A DNA stretch of 64,000 nucleotides, taken from the NCBI GenBank assembly GCA_026874595.1, contig CM049317.1, forward strand, positions 33,036,901-33,100,900, written 5' to 3'. Origin of the DNA: Sipunculus nudus (Eukaryota > Annelida > Sipuncula > Golfingiida > Sipunculidae). Below, in pieces: positions 37,181-47,634 of this stretch. The position numbers and the translations under genes are program-made. The notes below the pieces were generated by a model that was not told where the DNA came from, made no database searches, and saw only the letters and a program-made list of their open reading frames with translations. Position 1 is the first letter of the stretch; the number at the start of each line of letters is the position of its first letter.

Positions 37181-37772
37181 TTTTTTAACAAATAACTATA
37201 ATTTATTTAAAAAAAAAACCTAACATTACAACACACTAAATAAATATAATTACACAGTATAACAGCAGTATAACAACAAATCAATACAATCACACAGTAA
37301 AATAAACAAAGGGCACAGTACCTGGATGCCACCACTGCCACAGTGATAAGTCGTTATATAAACCTGGCGAACAGTTCACACGAATTCTCTCGGAGAATTA
37401 CTGTCCAATGAAAAGCTCACGAACAATCTAGAAAGTACTGGAATATTCTCTCACCTCTCTCTCGGCTCCAAAACACAGCCTCTTTATATAACTTTTCCTC
37501 TCCAGCCGAGAACCTTCCATTGCACGAACATTCTAAAGAATCTAACACAGTACAAACGTTCAAAGAGCATACCAGAACAACGAATGCCGTGTCTCAACAT
37601 ATTAGGGTTCAAACGTGAGCTAGCATGACAACGAGAGTTCGACCCGTACGGATTAAACTGAGAGTGCAACACCCGGCAAGGCGAGGCAGCCACAACACGA
37701 GTTACGCCCGCGTCACACAACAAAAAAGACATCTGTATGCCCTGTGCACACAATAAAAAGGGCACCTGTAAC
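37181..37772 (-). mobile_element. LTR-like or promoter-like segment, possible solo LTR
   Basis: Read on the minus strand it begins TGTTACAGGTGCCC, has a TATATAAAGA box at 37490-37481 and an AATAAA at 37207-37202, and can be closed at AAAACA, so it has TG...CA ends and the order of an LTR. Against this, I see no target-site duplication, no primer-binding site and no polypurine tract. It could instead be an unrelated promoter-like sequence in intron 1 of the CARD gene. Confidence 0.3.
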
Positions 37773-38019
37773 ATAATTAAAAAGATTAAGAGACGTTCAG
37801 AGGAGATGGAGATATAAGGTGAGGTCTATTAATATTTAATTGATGCAAGGCCAAATCCAGGGGACTTAACAAGGCTGCTTTATTATAGGATGTGATCCTA
37901 ATATCTAACTACTGAGGATTTGGTAGAATTATGTCTAGAGAAGAAACCTAATTTATTTTTGTCTATTGTATGCGTGTGCTCATTTGTTAAGTTTTGTACT
38001 GGGTTTATGTGTTTTATCC

Positions 38020-38330
38020 TGTTGAACCTACCATCCTTAAGACTGCTCTGAGGGCTTTGTTTTGTTCAAATTCTAGTTCATAAGATTATCTTATAGTTGC
38101 ACCTAAAAAAGTTCTTGATCCGTATATGCTTATGAACGGACCCGATGTTTATATAGGTATGTAACTGCCTCCAGCTCAGATCCGTCCTTCTTATAGCATA
38201 CACAGCCTTTAGAACATTAACCCCACTCCACATTCGTTGACTAATATGCTCTACGTGAGTGCGCCAAGTGGATTTTTTATCAAAAGTTCTATCTAAGAAT
38301 CTGACAGCGTCAGACACCAGGCACAATGGC
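38020..38330 (-). pseudogene. decayed LINE reverse-transcriptase fragment
   Basis: The minus strand encodes RFLDRTFDKKSTWRTHVEHI followed by NVLKAV, matching the non-LTR retrotransposon thumb motif (FLGxxFDxxLTWxxHI...LN.LK). After a frame change the sequence FEQNKALRAVLRM matches the later QNKALR motif. The catalytic core is absent. It lies in intron 1 of the CARD gene and is independent of the larger LINE at 49-50.7 kb. Confidence 0.7.
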
Positions 38331-38481
38331 GAAACTTGTAAAGTTCCATGACTGTCTCACATGTCCCTACTTACTGGTTTGAGGACTTGTAAAATGTATG
38401 AAACAGATTTTGAATATACATGCGTTTTGTTTGCAATTCATGTTTCACGTCCCAGTTTGGTGTATTTTCTTTGGAGAATTA

Positions 38482-38498
38482 CCCGCTAGATGGCAGCA
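38482..38498 (+). promoter_or_regulatory. CTCF-like motif, forward
   Basis: The sequence CCGCTAGATGGCAGC fits the animal CTCF core (CCxCNAGRTGGCRS) at nearly every informative position. It lies in intron 1 of the CARD gene, about 0.5 kb from exon 1. Motif match only; occupancy is unknown. Confidence 0.45.
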
Positions 38499-38999
38499 GC
38501 AGCTATTCAATCCCAAGGTATATTCAGTGATATTTAAACAAATTTAATTTTACATTCACCGACGTCCAGTTGATATAGCGGACAGAAAACTAAACTGAAA
38601 TAAAATCTCGTTGACCAGTTCGTTGAAGGGGAGCTTCCTTTTATCAAAAATGTGGTGTGTAATTCAGCTGAGCTCATGGTCATTGAGCAACTGGTTAGTG
38701 TTCAAGTGCGGGAAATGGGCCTGTAAATGTTGCAGATGAGGCAAGAAATCAGATCTTATAATTGTTATATTCCAAGTGCATTCAGCAGAACCACAGAAAT
38801 TAATTTTGATGTATGTATACACGTATGAAATAGTTGTAGCAAGCAATGGACTCTACGTGTAGAATTACATGATTTATTCGTTTTTGGCCAAATCTGATTC
38901 GCTGAATGAATTAAAGAAACTGTTAAGAGATTCTAAGTGGTTATTGAGTTCACCATCTTTGTACATAACTCTAACATGCGAATACACAGATAAACTCAC

Positions 39000-39137
39000 T
39001 CTTATAGTTTCCACCTGTATATACGAGATGACACGATCGGAGATGAGCCGAGTCCATAACGAGACGTTCTGTACATCCAAGTTCTCTGCCAGCTTGACCC
39101 TGCTTCGTTGTATGACGGTTTTCATCGGTGGCTGCAT
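39000..39137 (-). CDS. CARD-only death-fold protein, exon 1 (start and first half of CARD)
   Basis: This exon, with 34422-34581 and 33738-33928, encodes a 162-residue protein (138+160+191 nt, 163 codons with stop). The start is ATG at 39137; a second in-frame ATG lies four codons later and an in-frame TAA lies further upstream. Residues 5-46 hold VIQRSRVKLAENLD and LWTRLISDRVIS, matching CARD helices 1 to 3. The donor ATAAGA/GTGAGT at 39000 is strong and phase 0; a weaker CAG/GTGGAA 15 bases earlier is also phase 0. The CARD covers about residues 5-92. Known: CARDs pair with other CARDs to assemble caspase, NF-kB or inflammasome-type complexes in the cytosol. With no kinase, caspase or NACHT region it would be an adaptor or decoy; this is inference. 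Introns are 4.4 kb and 0.5 kb. Confidence 0.82.
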
Positions 39138-39427
39138 GGCACAGGTTGGGAAGCAGACAGGCAGAGCCGTTACTGATGCAGTTGGTGCTACACTGTTCGA
39201 GTCAACGGACTCCAGTCGGAAATCCCCTTACTCATGATCATTTTAAATCACTCAGTGAATTCCTCGAATCAGCAACAATTAATCTGACCTACAACTGCGT
39301 AATCATAATGTCTTGTATAATTTTTGTATGGCTTGGATTCGGCTCAACGAAGAATGCGACAAAATTTAAGTAAGGGCAACTTTGTACCCCTTGTTCCCAT
39401 CTCTCCATCAATTATATAATTGTATTG

Positions 39428-39472
<45 letters not shown>

Positions 39473-40153
39473 CTTGTACCACCTTTACTTACAGAATATG
39501 CTCAACACTAATTGTCAAATTAAACTGGAGGTGTGTATTAAAAAAAAAATTTCACGTACTTCTGTGAAAAAATAGCTACGCTTACGCAGTCAAAGATTTC
39601 ACGTGCAAGGCAGTTTCCCAGAACCAACCAGAGCTGGGGTCATTGAATGGCATTACCCGGGGATTTTCCGCGGGGATATGTATTGGCCAAAGTCCAGTGA
39701 TATGTTAGGCATCACATTTTACGAGGCATGGGTCATGCATGGCATTAAGAGGCGAAGTCGAGCAAATGCCATGATTGGCACACGCGGGGTAAAACTTTAC
39801 GTGATGAATAAACTTGTACATTAATAATATAAAGCGCGCGATTTCTTTAAAATTTCTTTCTAAAGCTTTATGAAACACTGGTGACAAGGCTCCACGAGGG
39901 AGTGTCATTTAAACATAGGGAGACTGACAAATGAGATTCTGATTTTGTAAAAAAATATGGTTTTACTGGCTCATGCACTTGAATATATGTAAAGTTATAT
40001 TTATTTTAAAGATTAAGAAAGGTTTAATTCTATTTAAAAAAACATGAATATGTTGACCTTTAACACCAGTTAATATAACCCAATGCACATAATTTAAAGA
40101 GCTTTCATTAATGCTACTAGTTGTTCCAATGTATGGGCTCAGATCCATATTTA

Positions 40154-40191
<38 letters not shown>

Positions 40192-41428
40192 TGTGATAAA
40201 TGAGTATTTTCTGTCATTGTGTAATTTTTTCTTCCATTTAGGAAAGATTATACCTGAAAGATTGAGAATAACCTATTATATCTGATGAACTGTTTTAATT
40301 AAAGATGACGACACTGATTATTCATTAATGTTACTGATCAGGAAATAGAAATATAATAATATTAAAAGTCCTATGACATTAATGAATTATACCAATATAT
40401 ATATATATTTTTAACAAATCATGCACTGTCACTTTTTTATTATAAGGACTTTGGTCTTTATTTATTTATCTTTTTATTGATTTTTGTTGATTTTCCTTGT
40501 AGGTGGATATATGGTCTAGATGACATCCAAGGGCATCTGGTTTAGATAAAACAATTATAATAAAATAATAAAAAAAATAATATAATCTGCATTTGGTGAA
40601 AATACCCAGTGAAATAAGTGAAATGTGTGTACCGGTCATATCTTGTACCAACTATTGGTATAACTTGGACATAATATATTAGGGGAAACACGTGTGGTTT
40701 GTTTACATACCGGTTGGGCGTGTCACCGGTTACGCTGTTAAAAATGGGCCGGGTCATGCTAATCAGTCGTGTTGCTCCTTGCTACCTCCGCAATACCAGT
40801 ACAGCTCCCCCCTGAGATCTGTCAGTATTCACAAGAAATACATATGCATATGTCAAAAAAATGATTGAAGTATAATGCCCGAAAAGGAATCTGAGATATC
40901 AAACTTTGCACTGGCATACGGAATCCACTAATTAAAACAAATTAGGATTAGCGGTCTTCCAATCATACTTTACCAAGATTATGAAATTCGCATCCGCATA
41001 ATACCGGGAATGTATAAATTATTTTTAAAGAAAATTCTTAAAACAAACTTTTAACATTTCATTTTAAGTCATCACTGGTCTAATAGTTGGACTACGCGCT
41101 CCATTCAGCATTATAGTTTTTAATTTAACATGTTATCATCAATGCTGTTAATAGTGACTTTCTTAGTTTAGTTTATGATTTTATATACGTTCACCACCTG
41201 GACTCCAAAGCATTTACGTTTTAGTCTTTTTTATATGTCTTAAACTTATTTTCAAGTGATTTATATTCTCTGTCTAATTTAACTATTAAATTAAGTCTAT
41301 TTTCTCTCTTTAGTGGTTGTACATTATTTTTAATAAAATATATTATTGCACAGCGCTCTTGAACAGGCCATATGCATATAAAAAAGCTATATAAATCTGC
41401 TATGTTTATAATTATAACTAGAATACGG
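39138..41428. other. 5' flank of CARD gene and intergenic spacer
   Basis: Contains the upstream region of the CARD gene with no clear TATA box, TA microsatellites at 39430-39470 and 40155-40189, and otherwise AT-rich sequence without recognised genes. Open frames at 39603-39824 and elsewhere lack splice sites or motifs. Confidence 0.4.
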
Positions 41429-42592
41429 GTAGTCGACAAGCGACTACGTGTATCCGCCTAAATCAGAGTGGAACGGGTGAAGTGAGGCATGGATTGAGTG
41501 GCAAGGGGAAATAGAGTGAAGTGTTGCATATTAGCATGGATGTCTGCAGCCAAATTGTGTATGTAGGTTGTGCCACCTACCACAAAATCCAGAAAGCCGT
41601 CCAAGTTGTATACATATGCAAAATTTAAGGCAGATAAGTCAAACCACTACATGTATATGAGTGATTTTTGCCCTTGGCAGACAAACAGATGGACGCTGTG
41701 CAAAAATGGTTGCAGGTGGCGCCACCAGTTCTGTGTATGATAAAGAGCTATGTGAGAACTATACAAATGCAAAACTTTGGCCCAATCAGTCAAACGGTTC
41801 CCAAGATATAAGCTTGGATATCTGCTGCATAAACTAAAATGTAGGTGGCGCCACCTGTCATAAAATCAAGAGAGCTGTCGGGGATGTATAAACCTGCAAA
41901 ATTTTAGGCAGATATGTCAAACCACTGCCGAGATATGAGTGATTTTATCCCGTGGCAGACAAATAGACGGAAGCTGTGCAAAAAATGGCTGCAGGTGGCG
42001 CCACCAGTTTTGCGTATGATAAAGAGCTATGTGAGATCTATACACATGCAAAATTTTGGCCGAATCGGTCAAACGGTTCCCGAGATATGAGCTTGGATGT
42101 CTGCAGCGTAAACGTGAATGTAGGTGGCGCCACCTGTCATAAAATCAGAATAGCTATCCAGGATGTATACGCATGCCGAATTTCAGATGAATTAGTCAAA
42201 CCACTGCAGAGATATGAGTGATTTTAGACCAAGGCAGACGAACAGATGGACACTGTGCAAACATGGTTGCAGGTGGCGCCACCATTTTTTGTGTATGTTA
42301 TAAAGCTCTCCAAGGGCTACATTTGTGCAAAAAAATTTTCCTGATTGGTCAAACGGTTCCCGAGATATGTGGGTTTATGTGTGGAAACAGACGCACAAAC
42401 GGACGCAGAGCGCAGAGGAAAGGTCAGAGGTCAAAACAAAATCGGGGCGCAGCAGTTCACATGTGACCCGAACATAATCCCGGGTTTCGTAAAATTCCGC
42501 CCAGCGGTTACGGAGGAGTTCTCCGGACACCTACGCGGCGGCGGCGGTGGGCTGAAAACATAGTATCCGCAAAACTCTGTTTTGGCGGATAC
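41429..42592 (+). mobile_element. pearl/HINE-like element 2, dimeric 278-bp core repeats
   Basis: Core repeats are anchored on GGTGGCGCCACC at about 41566 (degenerate), 41715, 41844, 41994, 42123 and 42272. The spacing alternates 149 and 129 bp, so the unit is a 278-bp dimer in three copies. The left end has a 7-bp stem (GTAGTCG at 41429 with CGACTAC at 41441) and TATCCGCC just inside; the right end has a 13-bp stem (GTATCCGCAAAAC at 42563-42575 with its complement to 42592, one bulged G). GTATCCGC is thus present at both ends. Degenerate ACAGAYGGA words occur near the end instead of a pure ACRG repeat. The layout agrees with a Helentron-related non-autonomous element. Confidence 0.7.
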
Positions 42593-42763
42593 AATAATAA
42601 TATGAAAGGAGAGGAGGAAGAAGAAAATTAATAACTGTATCTGAAGATGTTATGGTTACAGGGGACTGATTTCAGCTTCAGTAAGGACATAAACATGTGA
42701 CTTATTTATATCTTAGAATGGGAGGGAAAAAAAGGGACCACAGTAATCGCAACGCATCTAAAA

Positions 42764-42952
42764 TCAAACGCAATGGTCGGCCAGATCCCTAGGGTCATTA
42801 TTCCATTTTGGTTTCAAAACTCTTTCACCTCTCTGAAACCAGTGTTCTTGAGTTGTAGTTTTGTAAACTATTCTTTTAACAGTTATTCCAGTGCAGCAGC
42901 AGGCAGATACTTCAACAGCAATTAAGAAAAGAGCATGAACTAAAATATTCAT
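42764..42952 (-). CDS. possible small secreted peptide, unassigned
   Basis: An ATG at 42952 opens 62 codons. The first ~19 residues (MNILVHALFLIAVEVSAC) look like a signal peptide, with a hydrophobic core and small residues near a possible cleavage site, followed by a Cys cluster and a basic, polar tail. No family recognised, no splice sites identified, and a hydrophobic start can arise by chance in AT-rich DNA. Confidence 0.2.
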   Translation of the reverse strand: MNILVHALFLIAVEVSACCCTGITVKRIVYKTTTQEHWFQRGERVLKPKWNNDPRDLADHCV

Positions 42953-42959
42953 CACTCAG

Positions 42960-44184
42960 CAGTAGAGTAGTTGGCAAACTGAGAAAATGGTGTGTTGAAT
43001 GTCACAAGAAAATAAAGGTTACCCTGTTACTGACGCTTGGTTTACGGTAAAGCTTTGTGAATGTATTTATTAACGTTCTACTAGGGCTCGATTCTGCCTT
43101 TTTGTCTGAATACGAAATCATGTATAAATCTCATATGGAATGGTTTAATTCACTTTTTACGTGATAATTCTTTCGTAAAACACACAGGTATATTTCGGTA
43201 TCTTTATATTTTCTTACCCATGTGAAGATTTGTGATTCCTACATTTATATTTTCTTTAAATTGTTATCAGGGTTGGGGCCAGGTACTTGTACCCGGACCT
43301 GGACTTGTACCTAGGTACACAGATCGGTCCATGGACTGACATGCAATGAAGATAGATTAATTAGCTGTACAGGGAAAATGTTTATTGGGTGCCCTCCGGT
43401 CAGATGGAGGGCACAATCCAAGGAATGATTCACGTAAACAAGCATGGTTCAAATCGTCCATGCGAAAAGGTGATCATTTGTGTAGACGTGTGCTGACAAG
43501 AGAAATCGATGCAAACTTGAACCTCTTCTTATTTGGTAACCCGCTATAATGGACACTCATTTGAAATATCGAAGGTTTATGTCTCAAATAGACGCCTCGG
43601 ATTTACAAACAACACCCAGGGCACTGCCAACGTCCGAAACTCGCAGGTTTAAAATTTATCTTTAACACTTTTACACGTCATATATGACTAAAAAAAACCC
43701 ATCTTAGAAATAAGGTGATAGTTTATATTAATATGCATTAATGTCAGGATTGCGGATAGCATGCTTCATTGTTATATTTTTAATCATAATCATATTGAGG
43801 CAAATTTTGTTTTTTTTAACCGCATTTGTTACAGCATGGTATTTATTGATCCATTTTTTTGCAAGCACACGTTTACAAGTAGCTCAGTCATGGTGTAATC
43901 GTATTAGTACATTTGCGATAATCATGTGTCAACGAGCATTAATAGCACGCAACATATGATGTGCTGTTTTATACATGACATTTTCCTAGGGAAAATACAA
44001 GCTGAATGTGACAATAGGAAACACCTTTTAAGCATGATGTTTATTTATAACGCTTTTATAATCATGTAAACTGTAACCAGAGTGATATGTAAGGCTCCGT
44101 TTCCAAGATATAAAGTACTTTAAGAAAAATTCAGTAAAAGTAGTACGTCCTCTTAAATGAAGTTTTATTACTACTCCAACATAG
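42960..44184. other. spacer between the membrane-protein gene and element 2
   Basis: AT-rich, with a short word cluster of ACTTGTACCCGGACCTGG near 43280-43320 related in style to the GAGTCC tracts at 13.9 kb. No gene recognised. Its right part probably includes 3' flank of the membrane-protein gene. Confidence 0.35.
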
Positions 44185-44190
44185 TTTATT
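44185..44190 (-). promoter_or_regulatory. candidate polyadenylation signal of membrane-protein gene
   Basis: AATAAA on the minus strand about 100 nt after the stop codon at 44292. Other copies follow at 44164-44169 and 44040-44045. Confidence 0.4.
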
Positions 44191-44291
44191 ATATTTATTT
44201 GAATTTGAAAATATAAGCAATCACAAACTATACATAGAATTAAATAACCGTATTTAACTCTATAAACATACAAAGAACATGTATATACAGT

Positions 44292-44401
44292 TTAATGCAT
44301 TTGATTGTTTTGATCAATTGTATTCTCATGTAAAAAACTGGTATTCCTATAAAATGCTGTGACCTGTCTGTCGTGGAATGCAGCAGCCTTTGCTGACTGT
44401 C
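44292..44401 (-). CDS. membrane-protein gene, exon 4 (C-terminus, stop)
   Basis: A strong acceptor (TTTTTTATTTCAG) precedes 44401. Joined to the single G left by exon 3 it reads GQSAKAAAFHDRQVTAFY and ends NQMH with TAA at 44294-44292, giving residues 90-125. The two other phases give either a short stop or an unlikely hydrophobic tail. The tail is polar with Tyr and Asn and no recognised motif. The four-exon total is 378 nt, exactly 126 codons. Confidence 0.6.
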
Positions 44402-44659
44402 CTGAAATAAAAAAGACAAAAGCTTTGAAACTGGCCCAACTCCCTATCCACGTTATAATGCTTTTTGAGAAATGTCACGGGTTTCTTCTTTTTGAGTAAA
44501 ATATATAATGGATGATAAAAAAATATATAAGATTATGTGGTTTGTAGGTTTACATAAGAAGTAAACATTTCTTTTTGCATATCAACCATGTAAGATAATA
44601 TATATATATATATATTCATATTTACAGTAAAATTTAATTTATAAAATACAAGAACAAAC

Positions 44660-44781
44660 CTGCAGTATAATGTGAGCGTACTCATCTTTCGATACAGTTT
44701 CTTCTTCCAGAATAACTTGTGGATGCGGATGATATAAACCGTTCATGAAAAACGGCACTTGCTTTTCACAAATAGACTATC
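44660..44781 (-). CDS. possible alternative (poison) exon of membrane-protein gene
   Basis: A 122-bp segment has a good acceptor (TATATTTTCAG) and donor (CTGCAG/GTTTGT). Spliced after exon 3 it reads Gly then TAG, so inclusion would truncate the protein at residue 90. Another frame, entered at a second AG four bases later, is open for 39 codons and includes SKDEYAHIILQ. It may therefore be a regulated poison exon, an exon of a different isoform with another upstream phase, or a chance splice pair. Confidence 0.35.
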
Positions 44782-45589
44782 CTGAAAATATAAAGGTCAT
44801 ATATTAAAGGAGCTTTAAAGAGTCAAAGCAGAATATAAAAATCCCTAACGAATTTAACAGATAGTTTAAAGCTCATATATGTGCAGATTATGCTTTCTAC
44901 ACATTTCAATCTTTGGTCTCAAATTCAAATTCCTTTATAGGAAAATTTATACAAATATATAAATCATCATACATCGATTGACTTTAGATATTAAGGAAAA
45001 TAAAGTTATTAAAATCATGTCAATTACTGAACCATAACATTATGTAAGCCACCCTGGTAAGAATATAGATGCGCTTTCATTACCCCTACATATACAAAGA
45101 AATTAATGAAATTTTTCCACCTTGATTCCGATTTATTTAAGCTAATTTTAAATTGCCTGAGGAAGATAAAACTGCATCATCTTCAGCGTCTGTCAGCGAT
45201 TACAACAATATAATTATGCGTTTTATCCACAAATACAAATACATATACACACTATATATTTATGATGTTTTATTGGTAGTCGTAGTACGCCCACCAGAAC
45301 TTCCCCATTAATAAGTAGTTATCTTGTTACTTCTAGTAGTATCTCCTTTTTAGTTCACATTTTTTTCTTGTATACATATATAAAACCTTGATATTAGAGA
45401 CCCATTGGAAATAAAAATTAATGATTATTTTGTAGTGGTACGCTGAGTAAAATTTAAGGTATCACTAGATCAATTTGTTCTGTTATTTGCAAGACTCGCC
45501 TAGGCTATACGGTAACTTTCTGTAAAAGATAGACTATGAGTCGTATTTATCAAAATGCCAAAGCACGTAAAAAACATTTCCAGATGTAT

Positions 45590-45870
45590 GCGTTCATTTC
45601 CGTTCGTGCGTGTGTTTGTATATTTGTTCACAGCATATTTCCCTGAATCATAAACGGAATCCCATGAAATTTTCAGGGCATCTCGGGAGTGGGGCCATTG
45701 AAGAATCGATAAGATTTTGGTGTGGGTCCGGCTCATGATCCGGATCCGAGAAGGACGCCCCAGAATAATCACAAATGTGCCGTTACGCATGCACTTTTGA
45801 ACAGGGAAAATGGGCCGAATCAGTGAATGCAAACACTTATCGGGTAACATTTGCACTAGACTGGCCCAGT
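45590..45870 (+). repeat. dispersed repeat family A, copy 4
   Basis: Shares GTGCGTGTGTTTGTATA, GGTCCGGCTCATGATCCGG, ACGCATGCACTTTTGAACA, AATGGGCCGAATCAGTGAA and GCAAACAC with the other copies. The GCATATTTCTAG end is missing. It lies in intron 3 of the membrane-protein gene, antisense to it. The 118-codon minus-strand frame over it is a by-product of the repeat. Confidence 0.65.
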
Positions 45871-45996
45871 CGATGCAATGGTCAAAACATAATTCCTCCC
45901 ACTATCAGAGTCATCAAACAAAAGCTGTGTACACAATCATCCATTTTACCTGCAACGACAATGCAGCAAAGGCAAAAAAATCGGTCGTATGAAAAT

Positions 45997-46190
45997 TTAT
46001 TGGAATGTACACATAAGCACATTGTGGCAACGACAAAGCGGTACGACTATCCGACTTTCATCAGACAAACGCTCTTTAAAGTGGAAACGTTTACACAGAA
46101 TGTAATAAACTCGGGCATAGCCAGTCAGCGTCAGATATTCAGGTGTACAAACGTCGAACGCAGTCAAAATGTAATACATGAACCAGCTGG
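45997..46190 (-). CDS. possible alternative terminal exon of membrane-protein gene
   Basis: Acceptor CGTGATCGTTTCAG precedes 46190. Joined in phase to exon 3 it stays open for 64 further residues, including CTPEYLTLTGYAR, and stops at a TAA that overlaps an AATAAA hexamer. This would be an alternative C-terminus with its own poly(A) signal. The open length and phase fit could still be chance. Confidence 0.28.
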
Positions 46191-46569
46191 CTGAAACGAT
46201 CACGAGGATTAGCGTGTTTGCAACTTGTCAGTGGCACAGGGAACCAATACACAGCTGTTAGTTGTTCCTGTCATATGGGCAGAGGTTACTGGACCTATCG
46301 TTACAAAAATGTTGTAATAGTGTCTTCAGTGCACTTACATTTGGCCCATGGACCAAAATATTCGTAGAGCAAAGTTATATTATAGGAGACAAAGTTCCAT
46401 GAATGGATTACCTGAATACATAATTCCAATGCGTATAACACGCGCTAATATGCAAATATCAGGGATTCACCTTACGAACTTTACAAGGCTTTAGTGATAA
46501 GAGATGGCACTAAGTAACGTCCATCGGTACATGTTTATTAAGGCATTTTAGTAGTAATGTAAATACTAA

Positions 46570-46715
46570 AGCAAAGGAAGAGCTACATATGCACCAATGA
46601 GCCTGGGAATATGGGCAAATAAGTGAATGAAAGAAGGGTTGCGGAGTACCCCACATTAAAGACCGCCCTTATGGTGGAGGCCTGCATTTCAGAGAATGCA
46701 TTTTCTAGTATTTGT
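46570..46715 (+). repeat. dispersed repeat family A, copy 5 (3' part)
   Basis: Only the second half of the family: ATGCACCAATGAGCCTGGG, ATATGGGCAAATAAGTGAAT, CCCCACATTAAAGACCGCCC, and GGAGGCCTGCATTTC. It shares the CCCCACATTAA(A/G)GACCGCCC segment especially with the 63.4 kb copy. In intron 3 of the membrane-protein gene. Confidence 0.65.
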
Positions 46716-46798
46716 TTGCTTCCTTTATATTCTTAATTATTACGTCTTTTTTTTCTAATATCCCCCACCCTATCACTCCATGTATATTGTACTCTTAC

Positions 46799-46929
46799 CT
46801 TGATTATTGATTTGTTCCATGTGAGCTATGACGATCTTGCTGTTGACAGCACTGTAGGTACAGGTGGCTGAGGCGTTGTCGCCGCTACTAACTTTAGGCC
46901 TTGGTGCTGAAGGTTCCTGCATGTTCCGG
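46799..46929 (-). CDS. membrane-protein gene, exon 3 (cytoplasmic tail)
   Basis: Acceptor ATTCATCCCAG and donor CAAG/GTAAGA bound 131 bp encoding residues 46-89. It enters in phase 2, completing a Cys codon, and leaves in phase 1. The peptide starts CRNMQEPSAPRPK, basic and proline-rich as expected just inside the membrane, then has SATCTYSAVNSK. The Tyr-71 context (TYSAV) loosely resembles tyrosine signalling motifs but lacks the full ITIM pattern. The exon has markedly higher G+C than its introns. Confidence 0.72.
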
Positions 46930-47358
46930 CTGGGATGAATAAATATTAAGTTATACATTAAAAAGATAACAGTTACATTATGCTGCATGATTAACCTCAC
47001 CTGTATGTAATTACTTGCAAGGATTCCTTCTCCTTAACATATCACCATATAATGACCTTTCACAAGGAAACTTCTCCATAAATTTGTTTAAAAGAAGCAT
47101 TTTTAGAATTTTAGAAGAGATAGTGTTCTTCAATATATTTTAGTCGATATTGTATTGTACGTAGTCTATTTTCTTCTCCCACGCACAGACCCATGAAATG
47201 GTAAATAAGGCCTCTAATGACTGAATTAAGTTTGAATTACGAATTTGGTAAAATCTCATCTAAAGAGGCTTACTATACAGATGTAATGACCTTTCATCAC
47301 CGTTGCGACAACAAAGTGATATTCAGGAAACTCGCCAAATTTTGATACCGGTACCTAC

Positions 47359-47449
47359 CACACTTTGTACACAGCAATAACGACGAAGATAGCGAAACAA
47401 GATCCAGCGGCAATTACAGCGTACATCCAGAAGTTAGTCGGTCCATCTT
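47359..47449 (-). CDS. membrane-protein gene, exon 2 (transmembrane segment)
   Basis: Acceptor TTTCTTGCAG and donor AAAGTGTG/GTAGGT bound 91 bp encoding residues 16-46. The sequence EDGPTN leads into a 22-residue hydrophobic helix at residues 22-43 (starts FWMYAVIAAG, ends FVVIAVY), then Lys. The acidic side comes before the helix and the basic side after it, so N-terminus outside and C-terminus inside is predicted. Phase 1 in, phase 2 out, consistent with both neighbours. Confidence 0.75.
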
Positions 47450-47634
47450 CTGCAAGAAACAACCATTTCTTCTGATCATTTGACGTATAAGCGTCTAAAC
47501 ATGTTACCCTCTCCGTATATCATACCTCATATATAATGTATGTGAGCACAAGAAAAGCATTTCAAATAACCAAATATATAATTTTACAGATAGAGTCCGA
47601 GAACTATTCTTGTTACCCTTATACTTATTTTATT

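Noticed and set aside
38869-39237. Plus-strand 122-codon frame
   Set aside because: Antisense to CARD gene exon 1, which has the recognisable CARD motif.
45500-45856. 118-codon minus frame
   Set aside because: Covers dispersed repeat family A copy 4; other copies do not keep the frame.
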